A DNA stretch of 64,000 nucleotides from Anaeropeptidivorans aminofermentans (GCF_940670685.1 NZ_OW711693.1:2728001-2792000), one strand, 5' to 3'; counted from the first letter of the stretch, positions 43,697 through 53,169 are shown. Notes: generated by a model not told the origin, from the sequence alone. Numbers and translations: made by a program.

Positions 43697-45235
43697 ATGT
43701 ACGTTGTTGGCAGCGAAGAAATGAGAGCCATTGAAAAAGACGCTATAGAAAATAAATTAATCCCTGCTGAAATACTGATGGAAAACGCCGCCATAGGAGC
43801 CATTGAAGAAATACTAAAGGCTATTTCAGATACTGCTTCAAAAAAGGTACTTATTATAGCAGGAGCCGGAAATAACGGCGGTGACGGCTTTGCAGCCGCA
43901 AGGCTTTTATTCTGCAAGGGCATAGATGTTTCCATTGCTTTTATGGGAAATATCAATAAGCTGAAACCGGAATCTCTTATGAATTATCATACGGTTAAGC
44001 GCCTTCATATCCCTTTTATTTCCATAGAGGACGACAAAAGCCTTTCAGAGCTTAAAAGCCTTATTTCTTCTTCTCTCGTCGTGGATGCGCTTTTTGGCAC
44101 CGGCCTTTCTTCCCCTGTAAGGGATCCTTTTTATTCAATCATAAGCCTCATAAATGAAAATGCCCCTTATGTTATTTCTCTGGATCTTCCTTCGGGTATT
44201 CATGCAGATACGGGAAAGGCCATGGGAATTGCTGTAAAAGCCAATGAAACCGTTACCTTCGGATACGGTAAAAAAGGCCTTTATGCAGGTGAAGGAAAGC
44301 TTTACAGCGGAAAAATCCATATAAAAGAAATAAGCCTTCCTCCCGGCAATACGTTTGAAACATTTATTTTAAACGATAAAGAAGCGGCAAAAATGCTCCC
44401 CGAAAGACATGCCCGCTCTAATAAAGGAAGCCATGGAAAGGCCTTTTTATTTGCAGGCTCCAAATACATGGCAGGGGCGAATATTCTCTCTTCCAATGCC
44501 CTTTATAAAGCCGGTGCAGGCCTTATACTAAACTGCTGCCCTGCCGCCATAGCCCCTATCATCTCCAATAACTGCCATGAAGCTGTTATTCATTTCCTGC
44601 CTGATAACGAGGGCTGTCTGTCCTTTCAAAGCTTCCTTGCTGTAAAGGAAAGCATAAAAGAAGCGGATATTATCGTAATAGGCCCGGGGCTTTCCGTAAA
44701 TGAAAATACGGAAACTTTCACGGAAAATATTTTAAAATCCTCCGCCTGCCCTGTCATTATAGACGCCGACGGTCTTAATATCATAAGCCGCAGGAAAGAA
44801 CTTTTAAAATATATCAAAGACAGAGGAATCATAACCCCCCATCCGGGGGAAATGAGCAGGCTTTCGGGCCTTCCCATAAATGAAATTCTTGACGATACAA
44901 TCAATGCCGCCAAATCCTTTGCAATGGAGCATGAAATAACAGTGCTCCTAAAGGACGCTGCAACCATCGTCGCTTCTCCTGGGGGAAAAACATATATCAA
45001 TACCAGCGGAAACCAGTCTATGGCAAAAGCAGGTTCGGGAGATGTTCTTACAGGGATTATCGGCGGGCTTTTAGCTCAGGGATCAGGCCTTTTTGAAAGC
45101 GCCTCTCTGGGTGCTTATATTCACGGGAAATCCGGCGAGTACGCAAGTACATTTTTAAGTATTTACGGAGTTACGGCAAATGATTTAATAGATGCTATAC
45201 CGTATGCCATCAATAAGATAGCAAGAACTCTTTAG
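43697..45235 (+). CDS. nnr: bifunctional NAD(P)HX epimerase/ADP-dependent dehydratase
   Basis: 512 residues, two domains. The N-terminal YjeF epimerase (about 1-215) has AGAGNNGGDGFAAARLL and VDALFGTGLSSPV. The C-terminal ribokinase-like dehydratase (about 225-510) has IGPGLSVNENT, ITPHPGEMSRLSG, and the nucleotide motif AKAGSGDVLTGIIGGLLAQG. It repairs hydrated NADH and NADPH. The order acpS-nnr is common in Firmicutes. AGGAGG precedes the ATG. Confidence 0.96.
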   Translation: MYVVGSEEMRAIEKDAIENKLIPAEILMENAAIGAIEEILKAISDTASKKVLIIAGAGNNGGDGFAAARLLFCKGIDVSIAFMGNINKLKPESLMNYHTVKRLHIPFISIEDDKSLSELKSLISSSLVVDALFGTGLSSPVRDPFYSIISLINENAPYVISLDLPSGIHADTGKAMGIAVKANETVTFGYGKKGLYAGEGKLYSGKIHIKEISLPPGNTFETFILNDKEAAKMLPERHARSNKGSHGKAFLFAGSKYMAGANILSSNALYKAGAGLILNCCPAAIAPIISNNCHEAVIHFLPDNEGCLSFQSFLAVKESIKEADIIVIGPGLSVNENTETFTENILKSSACPVIIDADGLNIISRRKELLKYIKDRGIITPHPGEMSRLSGLPINEILDDTINAAKSFAMEHEITVLLKDAATIVASPGGKTYINTSGNQSMAKAGSGDVLTGIIGGLLAQGSGLFESASLGAYIHGKSGEYASTFLSIYGVTANDLIDAIPYAINKIARTL

Positions 45236-45380
45236 AAAGTTTTTTCAATTTTCTTTTACTTAGGCTGTATTGATATATTTAAAATAAAAGCAAATTAACT
45301 ATATAATAAAACCGAAAGCAAGTATCCTTATTAAGCAACGGTCTTTTTATTTTTAAGTTTAATAAGGCTTCCTTCCGTTT

Positions 45381-45422
45381 TATAGGAAATAAACTTGGTC
45401 TTTTTTAAGTTTATTTCCTATA
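45381..45422. repeat. family D hairpin repeat, copy D5
   Basis: TATAGGAAATAAACTT, loop GGTCTTTTTT (approximately), AAGTTTATTTCCTATA: perfect 16-bp arms. A second, imperfect palindrome (CCTTATTAA...TTAATAAGG) lies just before it at 45328-45367. Both sit upstream of the helicase gene. Confidence 0.8.
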
Positions 45423-45452
45423 AAACCCAAATTTCTTATTTACGGGTGCTAT

Positions 45453-48400
45453 ATGGAATTTAAAATAGATAAAAAAGATATTCTTCAAATAGCCTCCTCT
45501 GCAGACGTTTACCGCAGGGGCGTACGGTATTTTGAAGAAAACAGAGTAAAATATATTTCTTATGAAAAAAGGGATACGGAAATACTTATAAATACCACTG
45601 TAGACGGAAACTACAAAAGCTATAATATTAAAATCCGCTTCGACAAGTCCGGGGTATTATTAAGCCATAGCTGTAACTGTCAGGCCCATGAAATATGGAA
45701 GGGCGCCTGCAAGCATGTTGTATGCGCCATGCTTAAGGTTTATGAAAATAATCTGAACTACAGCAAGGCCGCCATTAATAACAGCAAGGCTTTTAATATT
45801 ATAGAAGGCTTTGAAGAAAAGACTTTTTCAGAAATAGATAAAAGGCTTAAAGCATTGGCCAAGGCTTCGGGAGAAGTAAAACTTATCCCCCTTATAAAAA
45901 CCGATGGGAAAGGAGCCGCTTTTCTCGGCCTTTCCATAGGAATAGATAAAATGTATGTAATTAAAGATATTACGGAGCTTCTTGAAAATATCAAAGAAGA
46001 GAAATTTTATTCCTACGGAAAAGAGCTTTCTTTGAACCACACCATAGATATTTTCGACGAAAAAAGCAGAAAACTCATTGAAGTCATAGCGCCTAACAAA
46101 GAAAAATATTCCGGCGGAAAGTATATTCCTTTAATCTCAAGCTTACTGGACCATATTTTTGATATTTATGAAAATGAAATAATACAATCAGATATTCATG
46201 GCTTTTTTGAAAAAACGTTTCTGCTTAAAAGCGATACTCCAAGCCTTGACATCAATATCTCCTTAAATAGCCATGAGAAAAAAGCCATTATATACCCGCC
46301 TGAATTTAATTATCATTTCCTTGAAGGCGAGAAAAAATCTTATATTTTAGTGGAAGGGGGACTGTTCTCCCTTGAAAAAAGCCTTGGAAAAGCCTTAAAA
46401 ACCCTCCTTTCAGAGCTTTCAGGTCAAAAGGAAGGGATTTCTTTTGAAGATAAGGCGTTTTTCGGCTTTATGAAATATATCTATCCCTTTTTCAAAGGCC
46501 CCGATGAAGAAAGCATTCTCTTGCCGGAGCTTTATTTTGATATGCCTTTAGGAGACATCAGCGTAAAAATAAAATATCCTTCCGATGATTATGAGAATGA
46601 CCATTATAAGGACCCGGCAAAATATGAAACAGAAAAATATCTGGAACTTTGGGGATTTCATAAGAAAAGTGAAGAAGATAATGAGTATATATTAAAAGGC
46701 GACGATAAAATATATGACTTTCTTTCAAGCTCCTTTTCAGGAATAAAGGAAAACGCCGCCATATTTGTGACAGACGACTACAGGAAAAAAGACATTAACG
46801 CAGGTGTTAAGCTTTCCGCAGGAATACGCCTTGAAGGAGAGCTTCTCAATATATTTGTGGATACCGGCGAATATTCTTTTAACGAGCTTTTAAATGCCAT
46901 TCAGGCAATTGATATAAAAAAGAAATTTTTCCGTTTTAAAAACGGCAGCTTTATTGATTTTAGAAATAAGGAAATCAACACCTTTAAAGAGCTTTCCGAG
47001 GAGCTTAATCTAAAAGGCGATAAAAAAAGCATATCCCTGACCTCTCCTAAATACAGGGCAATGTTTTTAGACGGAATGCTTTCCGAAGGAAATATTTCTT
47101 TAAACAAGGATTCAAGCTTTCAGAATTTTATAGACAAATTTAAAAAAAGCAGAGAAGTAGAATTTGAAATCCCTGAGTTTCTTAAAAACACACTCCGCCA
47201 ATATCAGAAAACCGGCTATAAGTGGCTTAAGAGCCTCTCAAGCCTCGGTCTTTCGGGTATACTTGCAGACGAAATGGGTCTTGGAAAAACCATACAAATC
47301 ATAGCCCTTTTATTAAGCGAAAAGGAAGATTTCAAAAACCCTTCTATTGTTGTAAGCCCAACCTCCCTTATTTATAACTGGCAGAAGGAAATCAGCCGCT
47401 TTGCACCGGAACTGAATGCCGTCGTATTAAGCGGCACGGCAAAAGAACGGCAGGAGATTTTTGCATCTTCTGAGAAGGCCCATGTTTTTATCATAACCTA
47501 TGATACATTAAAAAGGGATATTAACCATCTTAAAAATATTGAATTTAATTATATTATATTAGACGAAGCCCAATATATAAAAAATCCCCTTACAAAGGCT
47601 GCGGGAGCCGTAAAAAGCCTTAAATCAAGGCGCCGCTTCGCCCTTACGGGAACCCCTATTGAGAATTCCCTTTCGGAGCTTTGGTCTATATTTGATTTTT
47701 TAATGCCCGGCTATCTCCATAGCTATTCGAAATTCCAGAAGCTCTATGAAAGACCCATAGTTTTGGACAATAATGCAGATGCCCTTAAAAGCCTTAGAAA
47801 CCACACGGCACCCTTTATATTAAGGCGTACAAAGGAACAGGTTTTAAAGGACCTTCCCGATAAGGTTTATTCCATATTATATGCAGAACTTACGAAGGAG
47901 CAGAAAAAGCTCTATACGGCAAATTTCCTAAAGGCCAAAGGCGAATTCGACGCATATCTTTCAGAAGAATCCTTAAGCAAAAATAAATTCAGAGTATTAA
48001 GCATGCTTACAAGGCTTCGGCAGATATGCTGCCATCCTGCTATGTTTGTTGAAAATTATATAGGGGGAAGCGGCAAGCTGGATATTACCCTTGAAACCAT
48101 AAAAAACCTTGTCGACGGCAAACATCGGATTTTGCTTTTCTCTCAGTTTACTTCTATGCTTGATATCATAAAAAAAGGCCTTGAGGCCATGAATATATCT
48201 TATTATTATCTTGACGGAGGAACCCCTTCGAAGGAACGGGCGCTTCTTACAGAGGAATTTAACAAAGGCGGCGCTTCAGTATTCCTTATTTCATTAAGAG
48301 CCGGCGGTTCCGGCCTTAATCTTACAGGGGCAGATATTATTATTCATTTTGACCAGTGGTGGAATCCTGCCGTTATGGAGCAGGCCTCTGACAGAGCCCA

Positions 48401-48590
48401 CCGTATCGGCCAGAAAAAAACCGTGCATGTATATAATATTATAGCCAAGGATACCATAGAAGAAAAGATTATAGAGCTTCAAAATAAAAAAAGAGACCTT
48501 ACCCAAAATATCATACAAGACGGAGAAACCTTCATTAATCTGATGGCAGAAGATGAGCTTAGAAAACTTTTTATGAGTTCGGATCGTTAA
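45453..48590 (+). CDS. SWIM zinc-finger SNF2-family helicase-like ATPase
   Basis: 1045 residues. An N-terminal SWIM zinc finger has CNC (Cys74, Cys76) and CKHVVC (Cys86, His88). A large poorly conserved middle region follows (about 100-570). The SNF2 motor has Walker A DEMGLGKT (about 604-611), SPTSLIYNWQ, DEAQ box LDEAQYIKN (about 703), and ALTGTPIENSLSELWS. The C-terminal helicase half has LLFSQFTSMLDII, LISLRAGGSGLNLTGA and QASDRAHRIGQ. Such proteins are dsDNA translocases, probably remodelling protein-DNA complexes. It is monogenic between intergenic regions; no restriction or defence gene is adjacent. Confidence 0.93.
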   Translation: MEFKIDKKDILQIASSADVYRRGVRYFEENRVKYISYEKRDTEILINTTVDGNYKSYNIKIRFDKSGVLLSHSCNCQAHEIWKGACKHVVCAMLKVYENNLNYSKAAINNSKAFNIIEGFEEKTFSEIDKRLKALAKASGEVKLIPLIKTDGKGAAFLGLSIGIDKMYVIKDITELLENIKEEKFYSYGKELSLNHTIDIFDEKSRKLIEVIAPNKEKYSGGKYIPLISSLLDHIFDIYENEIIQSDIHGFFEKTFLLKSDTPSLDINISLNSHEKKAIIYPPEFNYHFLEGEKKSYILVEGGLFSLEKSLGKALKTLLSELSGQKEGISFEDKAFFGFMKYIYPFFKGPDEESILLPELYFDMPLGDISVKIKYPSDDYENDHYKDPAKYETEKYLELWGFHKKSEEDNEYILKGDDKIYDFLSSSFSGIKENAAIFVTDDYRKKDINAGVKLSAGIRLEGELLNIFVDTGEYSFNELLNAIQAIDIKKKFFRFKNGSFIDFRNKEINTFKELSEELNLKGDKKSISLTSPKYRAMFLDGMLSEGNISLNKDSSFQNFIDKFKKSREVEFEIPEFLKNTLRQYQKTGYKWLKSLSSLGLSGILADEMGLGKTIQIIALLLSEKEDFKNPSIVVSPTSLIYNWQKEISRFAPELNAVVLSGTAKERQEIFASSEKAHVFIITYDTLKRDINHLKNIEFNYIILDEAQYIKNPLTKAAGAVKSLKSRRRFALTGTPIENSLSELWSIFDFLMPGYLHSYSKFQKLYERPIVLDNNADALKSLRNHTAPFILRRTKEQVLKDLPDKVYSILYAELTKEQKKLYTANFLKAKGEFDAYLSEESLSKNKFRVLSMLTRLRQICCHPAMFVENYIGGSGKLDITLETIKNLVDGKHRILLFSQFTSMLDIIKKGLEAMNISYYYLDGGTPSKERALLTEEFNKGGASVFLISLRAGGSGLNLTGADIIIHFDQWWNPAVMEQASDRAHRIGQKKTVHVYNIIAKDTIEEKIIELQNKKRDLTQNIIQDGETFINLMAEDELRKLFMSSDR

Positions 48591-48611
48591 CAGGAATTTA
48601 GGCATAAAAAT

Positions 48612-48751
48612 AGATTAACCTGCATAGGTCCTTGGACGGTTATTTATAATCATTAGATATGCTAAACATTTCAATAATATGGCAAAATATCATGCCCTCA
48701 AATGCATAAATGATTATAACTAAGCCTTAACGGACAAACACAGGTTAATCT
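48612..48751. repeat. large imperfect palindrome
   Basis: Outer arms AGATTAACCTG and CAGGTTAATCT are perfect. Inside, GGTTATTTATAATCATT pairs imperfectly with AATGATTATAACTAAGCC. About 140 bp in total. It is not related by sequence to families A-C, but has the same size and architecture. Confidence 0.6.
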
Positions 48752-49166
48752 GCTTAAATTCAATTATTTAAATCACCCTTTATTAAATTTTTGTGGAAAT
48801 AAAGTCCTATATTGCCGGTATTGTTTTTGGCGGAATCATCTCCTCTTTTACTTTTGTCAAGGCCAAGGGTTAAGCCTTCAAAATTTTTAAAGATTTACTG
48901 CTGAATAACAACACTATCCATACAATATATCTTAAAAAGCTTCTAGCCTTTTATAAAAATATACCAAGTCCACATATGTTAATGGCCTAGACTAAGATGT
49001 ATACCTTTTTAAAAGAACTATTTGCTTTGTACTTATATTATATGCTTTATTGTGTATAACGTCAATATTTTTTTACGGATATTATTATCTTTGTTTGTTC
49101 TGTCAATATCCTTTGGCAGTGTATGTAAATAGTATACATAAATTTATATTGACTACTATAATTCTA

Positions 49167-49195
49167 TTAACTATCTGACTCTTTTATGGTAAAAT
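49167..49195 (+). promoter_or_regulatory. extended -10 promoter before the ECF sigma gene
   Basis: TTAACT (49167-49172), a 17-bp spacer ending in TGG, and TAAAAT (49190-49195). The start would be near 49202, about 50 nt before the ATG. It reads as a housekeeping promoter, not an obvious ECF-type autoregulated one. Confidence 0.5.
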
Positions 49196-49254
49196 ATATG
49201 GTATGTATTTGCCTGTAATATAAAAGAGTTTATTTTAAGCAAAGGAGGGAGTAT

Positions 49255-49833
49255 ATGGACGAACGTGAAACAAGGCTGTTTTACGCTGCTTCCAAAGGTG
49301 ACACAGAAGCCTTTGAAAGCTTCATCATTAAATACGAAAAGTTAATATATAATGCTGCATACCGTATGCTTCCCACTCCTTCCGATGCCGAGGACATAGC
49401 CCAGGAAGTAATCATAAAGGTTTACAATAATCTTGAAAAATGCAAAAATCCACTGGCCTTTAAAAGCTGGCTCTTTCGAATAATAAATAATACCTGTATC
49501 GACGAAATACGAAAGCGAAGTAAAAATAAAACTCTTAGCCTGGATAAGCCCATAGAGGAAGACGACGGGCCCATGGAAATCAATATTGCTTCAAAGGAGC
49601 CTACCCCTGAGGAAAATCTCATGAGAAGCGAAAATATCAAAGAATTGGAAAAGGCTATCGGCCTGATGTCTGATAAATATAAATCTATCGTTGTTTTAAG
49701 AGATATTAACGGGCTAAGCTATGAAGAAATCGCCTATGCTACAAAGCTTAATCCGGGAACCGTAAAAAGCCGGCTTTCCAGAGGCCGGAAAAACCTTAAA
49801 GATATTCTTCTATCCCTCAGGGAACAAACTTAA
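49255..49833 (+). CDS. ECF (extracytoplasmic function) RNA polymerase sigma factor
   Basis: 192 residues. Sigma region 2 (about 20-90: FESFIIKYEKLIYNAAYRML, DAEDIAQEVIIKVYNNL, FKSWLFRIINNTCIDEIRKRSK) and region 4 (about 130-185: LEKAIGLMSDKYKSIVVLRDINGLSYEEIAYATKLNPGTVKSRLSRGRKNL). No region 3. It is followed immediately by an anti-sigma factor, so it is probably held inactive until an envelope signal arrives. AAAGGAGG precedes the ATG. Confidence 0.96.
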   Translation: MDERETRLFYAASKGDTEAFESFIIKYEKLIYNAAYRMLPTPSDAEDIAQEVIIKVYNNLEKCKNPLAFKSWLFRIINNTCIDEIRKRSKNKTLSLDKPIEEDDGPMEINIASKEPTPEENLMRSENIKELEKAIGLMSDKYKSIVVLRDINGLSYEEIAYATKLNPGTVKSRLSRGRKNLKDILLSLREQT

Positions 49834-49870
49834 ATGAAATTCGTCTTAAACTATGAAAGGAGGTATTCAG

Positions 49871-51136
49871 ATGAATAATTGCCATAAATACCAAGAGCTC
49901 ATGTCATTATACTTGGATAATATGCTTTCGGCAAAAGAGAAGGAAGAATTTGAAAAGCATATGGAATCCTGCGAAGAATGCAAGCTTGAGCTTTTAGGGC
50001 TTAAAGAGCTTATGTCTGAATTAAACAGCCTCCCTGAGCTTGATTTACCGGACGGATTTCATCAAAGAGCAATGGCTAAAATTAAAGAAGGAAATACCAA
50101 AAAGCATGCTTTTAACTTTTCATTCAGAAACTTTGCTGCCTTTGCACCGGCGGCGGCCTCCATGGCTATATGCTTTGTGGCATTAACATGGGCCTTATCC
50201 TCGTTTGATTTATCGGGAGGAAGTACTAAGCTTTCTTATTATTTAGAGTCTCCTGCATCGGAGGAAATAAATGAGAAAAGCGCTGCAGCAGACGCCCTTC
50301 CCGAGTTAGGCACTCCTGCTGAGAAGGCGCCGAAGCTTTCTTCAGGAAGATCAGAAGAAGCCGCGGCAGCCCCCGAGGAAGACAGCAGTTCAAATGACCT
50401 TGAGAAAAACGCACCTTTCATGTTGGCCCCAATGGAAAGCGCCGGCATGAAAATACAAGGCTATGCTTTAGAAAACAAAGAAACCTATGCTCTTGTAAGT
50501 AATTCTCTTATAAAAACAAGCTCCATCAACATTAAATCAGAAGATATTTCCAATGCGGAAGCATTTGTAAATTCTCTTCCGGTAACTGTAGAAAGCTCTT
50601 ATGTAAATCAATATGAACTTCATTATACCTTAAGAGTATCCTCTTTAGATTATAATTATGTCATTCTTTCCCTTAAGGACCTTGGCGAAGTGGAAAGAAT
50701 AAACGAAAACAGCGAAGATGTAACAGGCCGCTTAAATGAAGACATCACCCGGCTTAATGTAAAGCAGGAGGAAAAAGAACGGCTTAAAAACATGTTTGAA
50801 AAGGCTGAAACCGTAAGCGATATGCTTAAAATAGAAGAACAGGTCATAAACGCAGAAGCGAGGGCTGAAGAAATCTCCGCAAGCATCTCCCAGCTGAGTG
50901 CCCAGTCTGAAAGGCCTGCGATTTATCTTACGGTTTATCAGGAAGACGACACCCCTTCCTACAGCGACCTCTCCTTTGGAGATAAGCTGCATTCGGCATT
51001 TGTATCTTCTGTTAACTTTACATCTTATGCATTTGAAGAAATACTTATAGGAATATCCCAAGTCATATTGCCTGCTATAATAATTGCTTTAGTTTCCTTT
51101 ACCGGATACTTTCTGTTTGATAAACGGAGGCGATAA
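49871..51136 (+). CDS. anti-sigma factor with zinc-binding ZAS motif and DUF4349-like extracytoplasmic domain
   Basis: 421 residues. The N-terminal zf-HC2/ZAS domain has CHKYQELMSLYLDNML followed by H-x3-C-x2-C in EKHMESCEEC. A transmembrane helix lies at about 85-105 (FAPAAASMAICFVALTWALSSF). A disordered Glu/Ala/Ser region follows, then a DUF4349-like domain (about 215-375) with a long coiled coil (VTGRLNEDITRLNVKQEEKERLKNMF) and a C-terminal helix (ISQVILPAIIIALVSFTGYFLF). It should bind the preceding sigma factor in the cytoplasm and sense the envelope outside. The ATG at 49871 follows AAAGGAGG; the frame from 49853 begins inside that site. Confidence 0.88.
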   Translation: MNNCHKYQELMSLYLDNMLSAKEKEEFEKHMESCEECKLELLGLKELMSELNSLPELDLPDGFHQRAMAKIKEGNTKKHAFNFSFRNFAAFAPAAASMAICFVALTWALSSFDLSGGSTKLSYYLESPASEEINEKSAAADALPELGTPAEKAPKLSSGRSEEAAAAPEEDSSSNDLEKNAPFMLAPMESAGMKIQGYALENKETYALVSNSLIKTSSINIKSEDISNAEAFVNSLPVTVESSYVNQYELHYTLRVSSLDYNYVILSLKDLGEVERINENSEDVTGRLNEDITRLNVKQEEKERLKNMFEKAETVSDMLKIEEQVINAEARAEEISASISQLSAQSERPAIYLTVYQEDDTPSYSDLSFGDKLHSAFVSSVNFTSYAFEEILIGISQVILPAIIIALVSFTGYFLFDKRRR

Positions 51137-51137
51137 T

Positions 51138-52040
51138 ATGAAAAAAACTTTATTCCCTGTTTTTCTAGCTGCTTTAATTCTTATTTCAGGCTGTGGCTCA
51201 AAATCAAATTCCGCAGTCAATATAGAGGCTGAGTCCCAATCTGCAGGGGGATATGGAAGCTCAGTAGCACATGATGCCATCGAAGCACCTCAGGCTTCTG
51301 CAGTTCCGGAAGAAGAAAAAATACCCGACGGAAGCTTAGAGGCCCAAGACAGCAAAATCATTAAAACCGGAAACATGAGCATTTCCGTAACTAATTTTGA
51401 TGAAAAGATAGATGCCATAAAAAGCTTTGCCGAAGAGAACGGCGGCTATATACAAAACTCAAATATTTATAACCGCACTTCCGGCGGAAGGGAATACAGA
51501 AGCGCAAACTTCACCTTAAGAATTCCTGCCGAAAATTATGATTTGCTTAAAGAGTATTTGATTTCTCTTGGAAAGCTTGAAGATTACAGCGACCAGATAG
51601 ACGATGTAACAAATGAATATTACGATATAGAAAGCCGCCTTAACACAAAGCGCAGAGAAGAAACAAGGCTTCTGGAGCTTTTAGATAAGGCAGATAAAAT
51701 TGAGGATATTATAACCATTGAAGCTCGTCTTTCAGAGGTTCGCTCGGATATTGAAATTTATGAAATGCGAATGAAAGGCATGGATGAACTCGTATCCTAC
51801 TCTACTTTATATCTTAATGTAAAGGAAGACTTATCCGGCTCTATTCAGCCTGTAGGAGATAATCTTGGTTCAAGAATCCTTTCGGGATTAAAATCTTCTG
51901 TGAATAATACCGTAAGATTTTTTGAATCCTTAATCGTAGGCATTGCCTATGCATTCGTTCCCCTTGTTTCCATAGGAATAATTATTATAGTGGGATTATT
52001 CGTATATAAAAGGACGAATAAAAAGAAAAATCAAGAATAA
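51138..52040 (+). CDS. DUF4349 lipoprotein
   Basis: 300 residues. The signal peptide MKKTLFPVFLAALILISGC ends in a lipobox with Cys19. The DUF4349 domain (about 75-250) contains TGNMSISVTNFDEKIDAIKSFAEENGGYIQNS, VTNEYYDIESRLNTKRREETRLLELLDKAD, IEARLSEVRSDIE and VSYSTLYLNVKE. A C-terminal transmembrane helix is followed by a Lys-rich end. It is paralogous to the outer domain of the anti-sigma factor, and starts 2 nt after that gene stops, so the two probably act together at the membrane. GGAGGCG sets the ATG at 51138. Confidence 0.9.
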   Translation: MKKTLFPVFLAALILISGCGSKSNSAVNIEAESQSAGGYGSSVAHDAIEAPQASAVPEEEKIPDGSLEAQDSKIIKTGNMSISVTNFDEKIDAIKSFAEENGGYIQNSNIYNRTSGGREYRSANFTLRIPAENYDLLKEYLISLGKLEDYSDQIDDVTNEYYDIESRLNTKRREETRLLELLDKADKIEDIITIEARLSEVRSDIEIYEMRMKGMDELVSYSTLYLNVKEDLSGSIQPVGDNLGSRILSGLKSSVNNTVRFFESLIVGIAYAFVPLVSIGIIIIVGLFVYKRTNKKKNQE

Positions 52041-52081
52041 ACATCCTAAAAATTAAACCCAAAAAGGGGCTATAGCAAAAG

Positions 52082-52105
52082 AAAAAGGTGCTACGGCTCC
52101 TTTTT
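52082..52105 (+). terminator. terminator-like hairpin of the sigma operon
   Basis: AAAAAGG(T)GC-TACG-GC(T)CCTTTTT with one T-T mismatch, 41 nt after the DUF4349 stop. Confidence 0.6.
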
Positions 52106-52116
52106 CCATAGGCAGA

Positions 52117-52155
52117 CCCGGAAAGCCGGGAGAAGACAGCCTTCTCATCACCCGG
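52117..52155 (+). other. compact GC-rich double stem of unknown role
   Basis: CCCGG-AAAG-CCGGG followed by AGAAG-ACAG-CCTTCT and then CACCCGG, which could compete with the first stem. It stands out from the AT-rich surroundings. It does not match any riboswitch consensus that I know in full. Confidence 0.35.
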
Positions 52156-52390
52156 TTAACATTTTGAAAGATGCACTTCTTTTCTAATAGAAACCGTTAT
52201 GCTCGAATAAAAGTAAAACAGTATCGTTATAAATTTGCTTTTCCTTGATTTTATGTCTTCTTGGAGCCTGTTTCTTACTGCGGAAGAAAAGCAAATTTAC
52301 TATATGCTGCAACGATACAATAAGGGAAATATAAGATAGGCAATTAATATAGTGCAGTACTATTAAAGCAGTAAATAGGAGAGAGATGTT

Positions 52391-53071
52391 ATGAACAAGG
52401 CGAACTTTTTCTGCTTGGCCATTCTGATTTTTTTGTTGGGAGGATGCACCCAGCAAAAGCAATATGAAAAAGTGGCTCAATCCTTTGACTATGAGGAATT
52501 TGGCCGCATAACCGACGAAGTCGTGGCTACTTACACCGTCGATTCCTTTGAACAAGAGGTGTATCGCATAGACGAATACCATTTCGGCTCATTTCTTTCC
52601 TATAACGGCATGAAATACGTCCTTGGAGAATCGATGAGCGCCGAGATGCTGCTGCAGAAAACACCTCTTGTGTTCTGCGGCACCGATGTATATTCATGGG
52701 TTGAGGTCAAAGGGGCCGCCTACAGTGTCACACGGTTTTTAACGATTTACAATAATGAGCCCATTCAGGCCCTCTCACTGGAGGGACAGGTTCTTTACCA
52801 TGACTTTGACGGCGACGGAAAGGTCGAACTTGTCGTATCAAGCACGGGGTCTATTCCGTCACAGCTTTCCATTGTGTTTTGGGACGAGAAGGTCGTTTCA
52901 GACGAAGAGGAGTATAACGGAACTCTGTCAATTGACGTCAATTCGGCCATTGGCGAGCATGCCTTCAGCGTACGGTATGACGAGGGGTATATCTATGCCC
53001 ACAGCGGAGAGAACGGAACCGACGAAGTTCAGTATACTTTCGACGGAAAGCGGTTTATAAAGGCAGAGTAA
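52391..53071 (+). CDS. lipoprotein of unknown function with an EF-hand-like loop
   Basis: 226 residues. The signal peptide ends in LLGGC (lipobox Cys19). The rest is soluble and beta-rich. DFDGDGKVELVV (about 138-149) is a calcium-binding type DxDxDG loop, as seen in FG-GAP or dockerin-like repeats. I recognise no family. The base composition is visibly higher in G+C than neighbouring genes (many GTC, GCC, GAC, CGG codons), consistent with recent acquisition. AGGAGAG precedes the ATG. Confidence 0.75.
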   Translation: MNKANFFCLAILIFLLGGCTQQKQYEKVAQSFDYEEFGRITDEVVATYTVDSFEQEVYRIDEYHFGSFLSYNGMKYVLGESMSAEMLLQKTPLVFCGTDVYSWVEVKGAAYSVTRFLTIYNNEPIQALSLEGQVLYHDFDGDGKVELVVSSTGSIPSQLSIVFWDEKVVSDEEEYNGTLSIDVNSAIGEHAFSVRYDEGYIYAHSGENGTDEVQYTFDGKRFIKAE

Positions 53072-53169
53072 GGGGCAAGGCAGGGGCATATCAATAATGT
53101 CCATTTTTATGAGATAAGGCTTTTTATTACCTTAATTTTTTATACTTGGATTCGTATGAAACAATCTGA

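Larger units (their letters stand above)
48591..49254. other. intergenic region upstream of the ECF sigma gene
   Basis: 664 bp without a gene. It has the large palindrome at 48612-48751 and the sigma promoter at 49167-49195. The stretch 48770-49160 is AT-rich with nothing I recognise. Confidence 0.55.
52041..52390. other. intergenic region after the DUF4349 operon
   Basis: 350 bp. It holds a terminator-like hairpin (52082-52105), a compact GC-rich pair of stems (52117-52155) and a family B-like repeat (about 52196-52300, CGAATAAAAGTAAAAC...GAAAAGCAAATTTACTATA). No gene is apparent. Confidence 0.55.

Noticed and set aside
45453-48590. SNF2 helicase as part of a defence island (DISARM or phage-exclusion type)
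   Set aside because: No methylase, nuclease, phospholipase or other defence gene is adjacent; a stand-alone SWIM-SNF2 protein is common in Firmicutes.
52085-52160. Similarity of the GC-rich segment to the 3' part of a cobalamin riboswitch (CCCGGAAAGCC.GGGAGA..AGACAGCC)
   Set aside because: The B12 box and most of the conserved core are absent and there is no room for a full riboswitch; no cobalamin gene follows.
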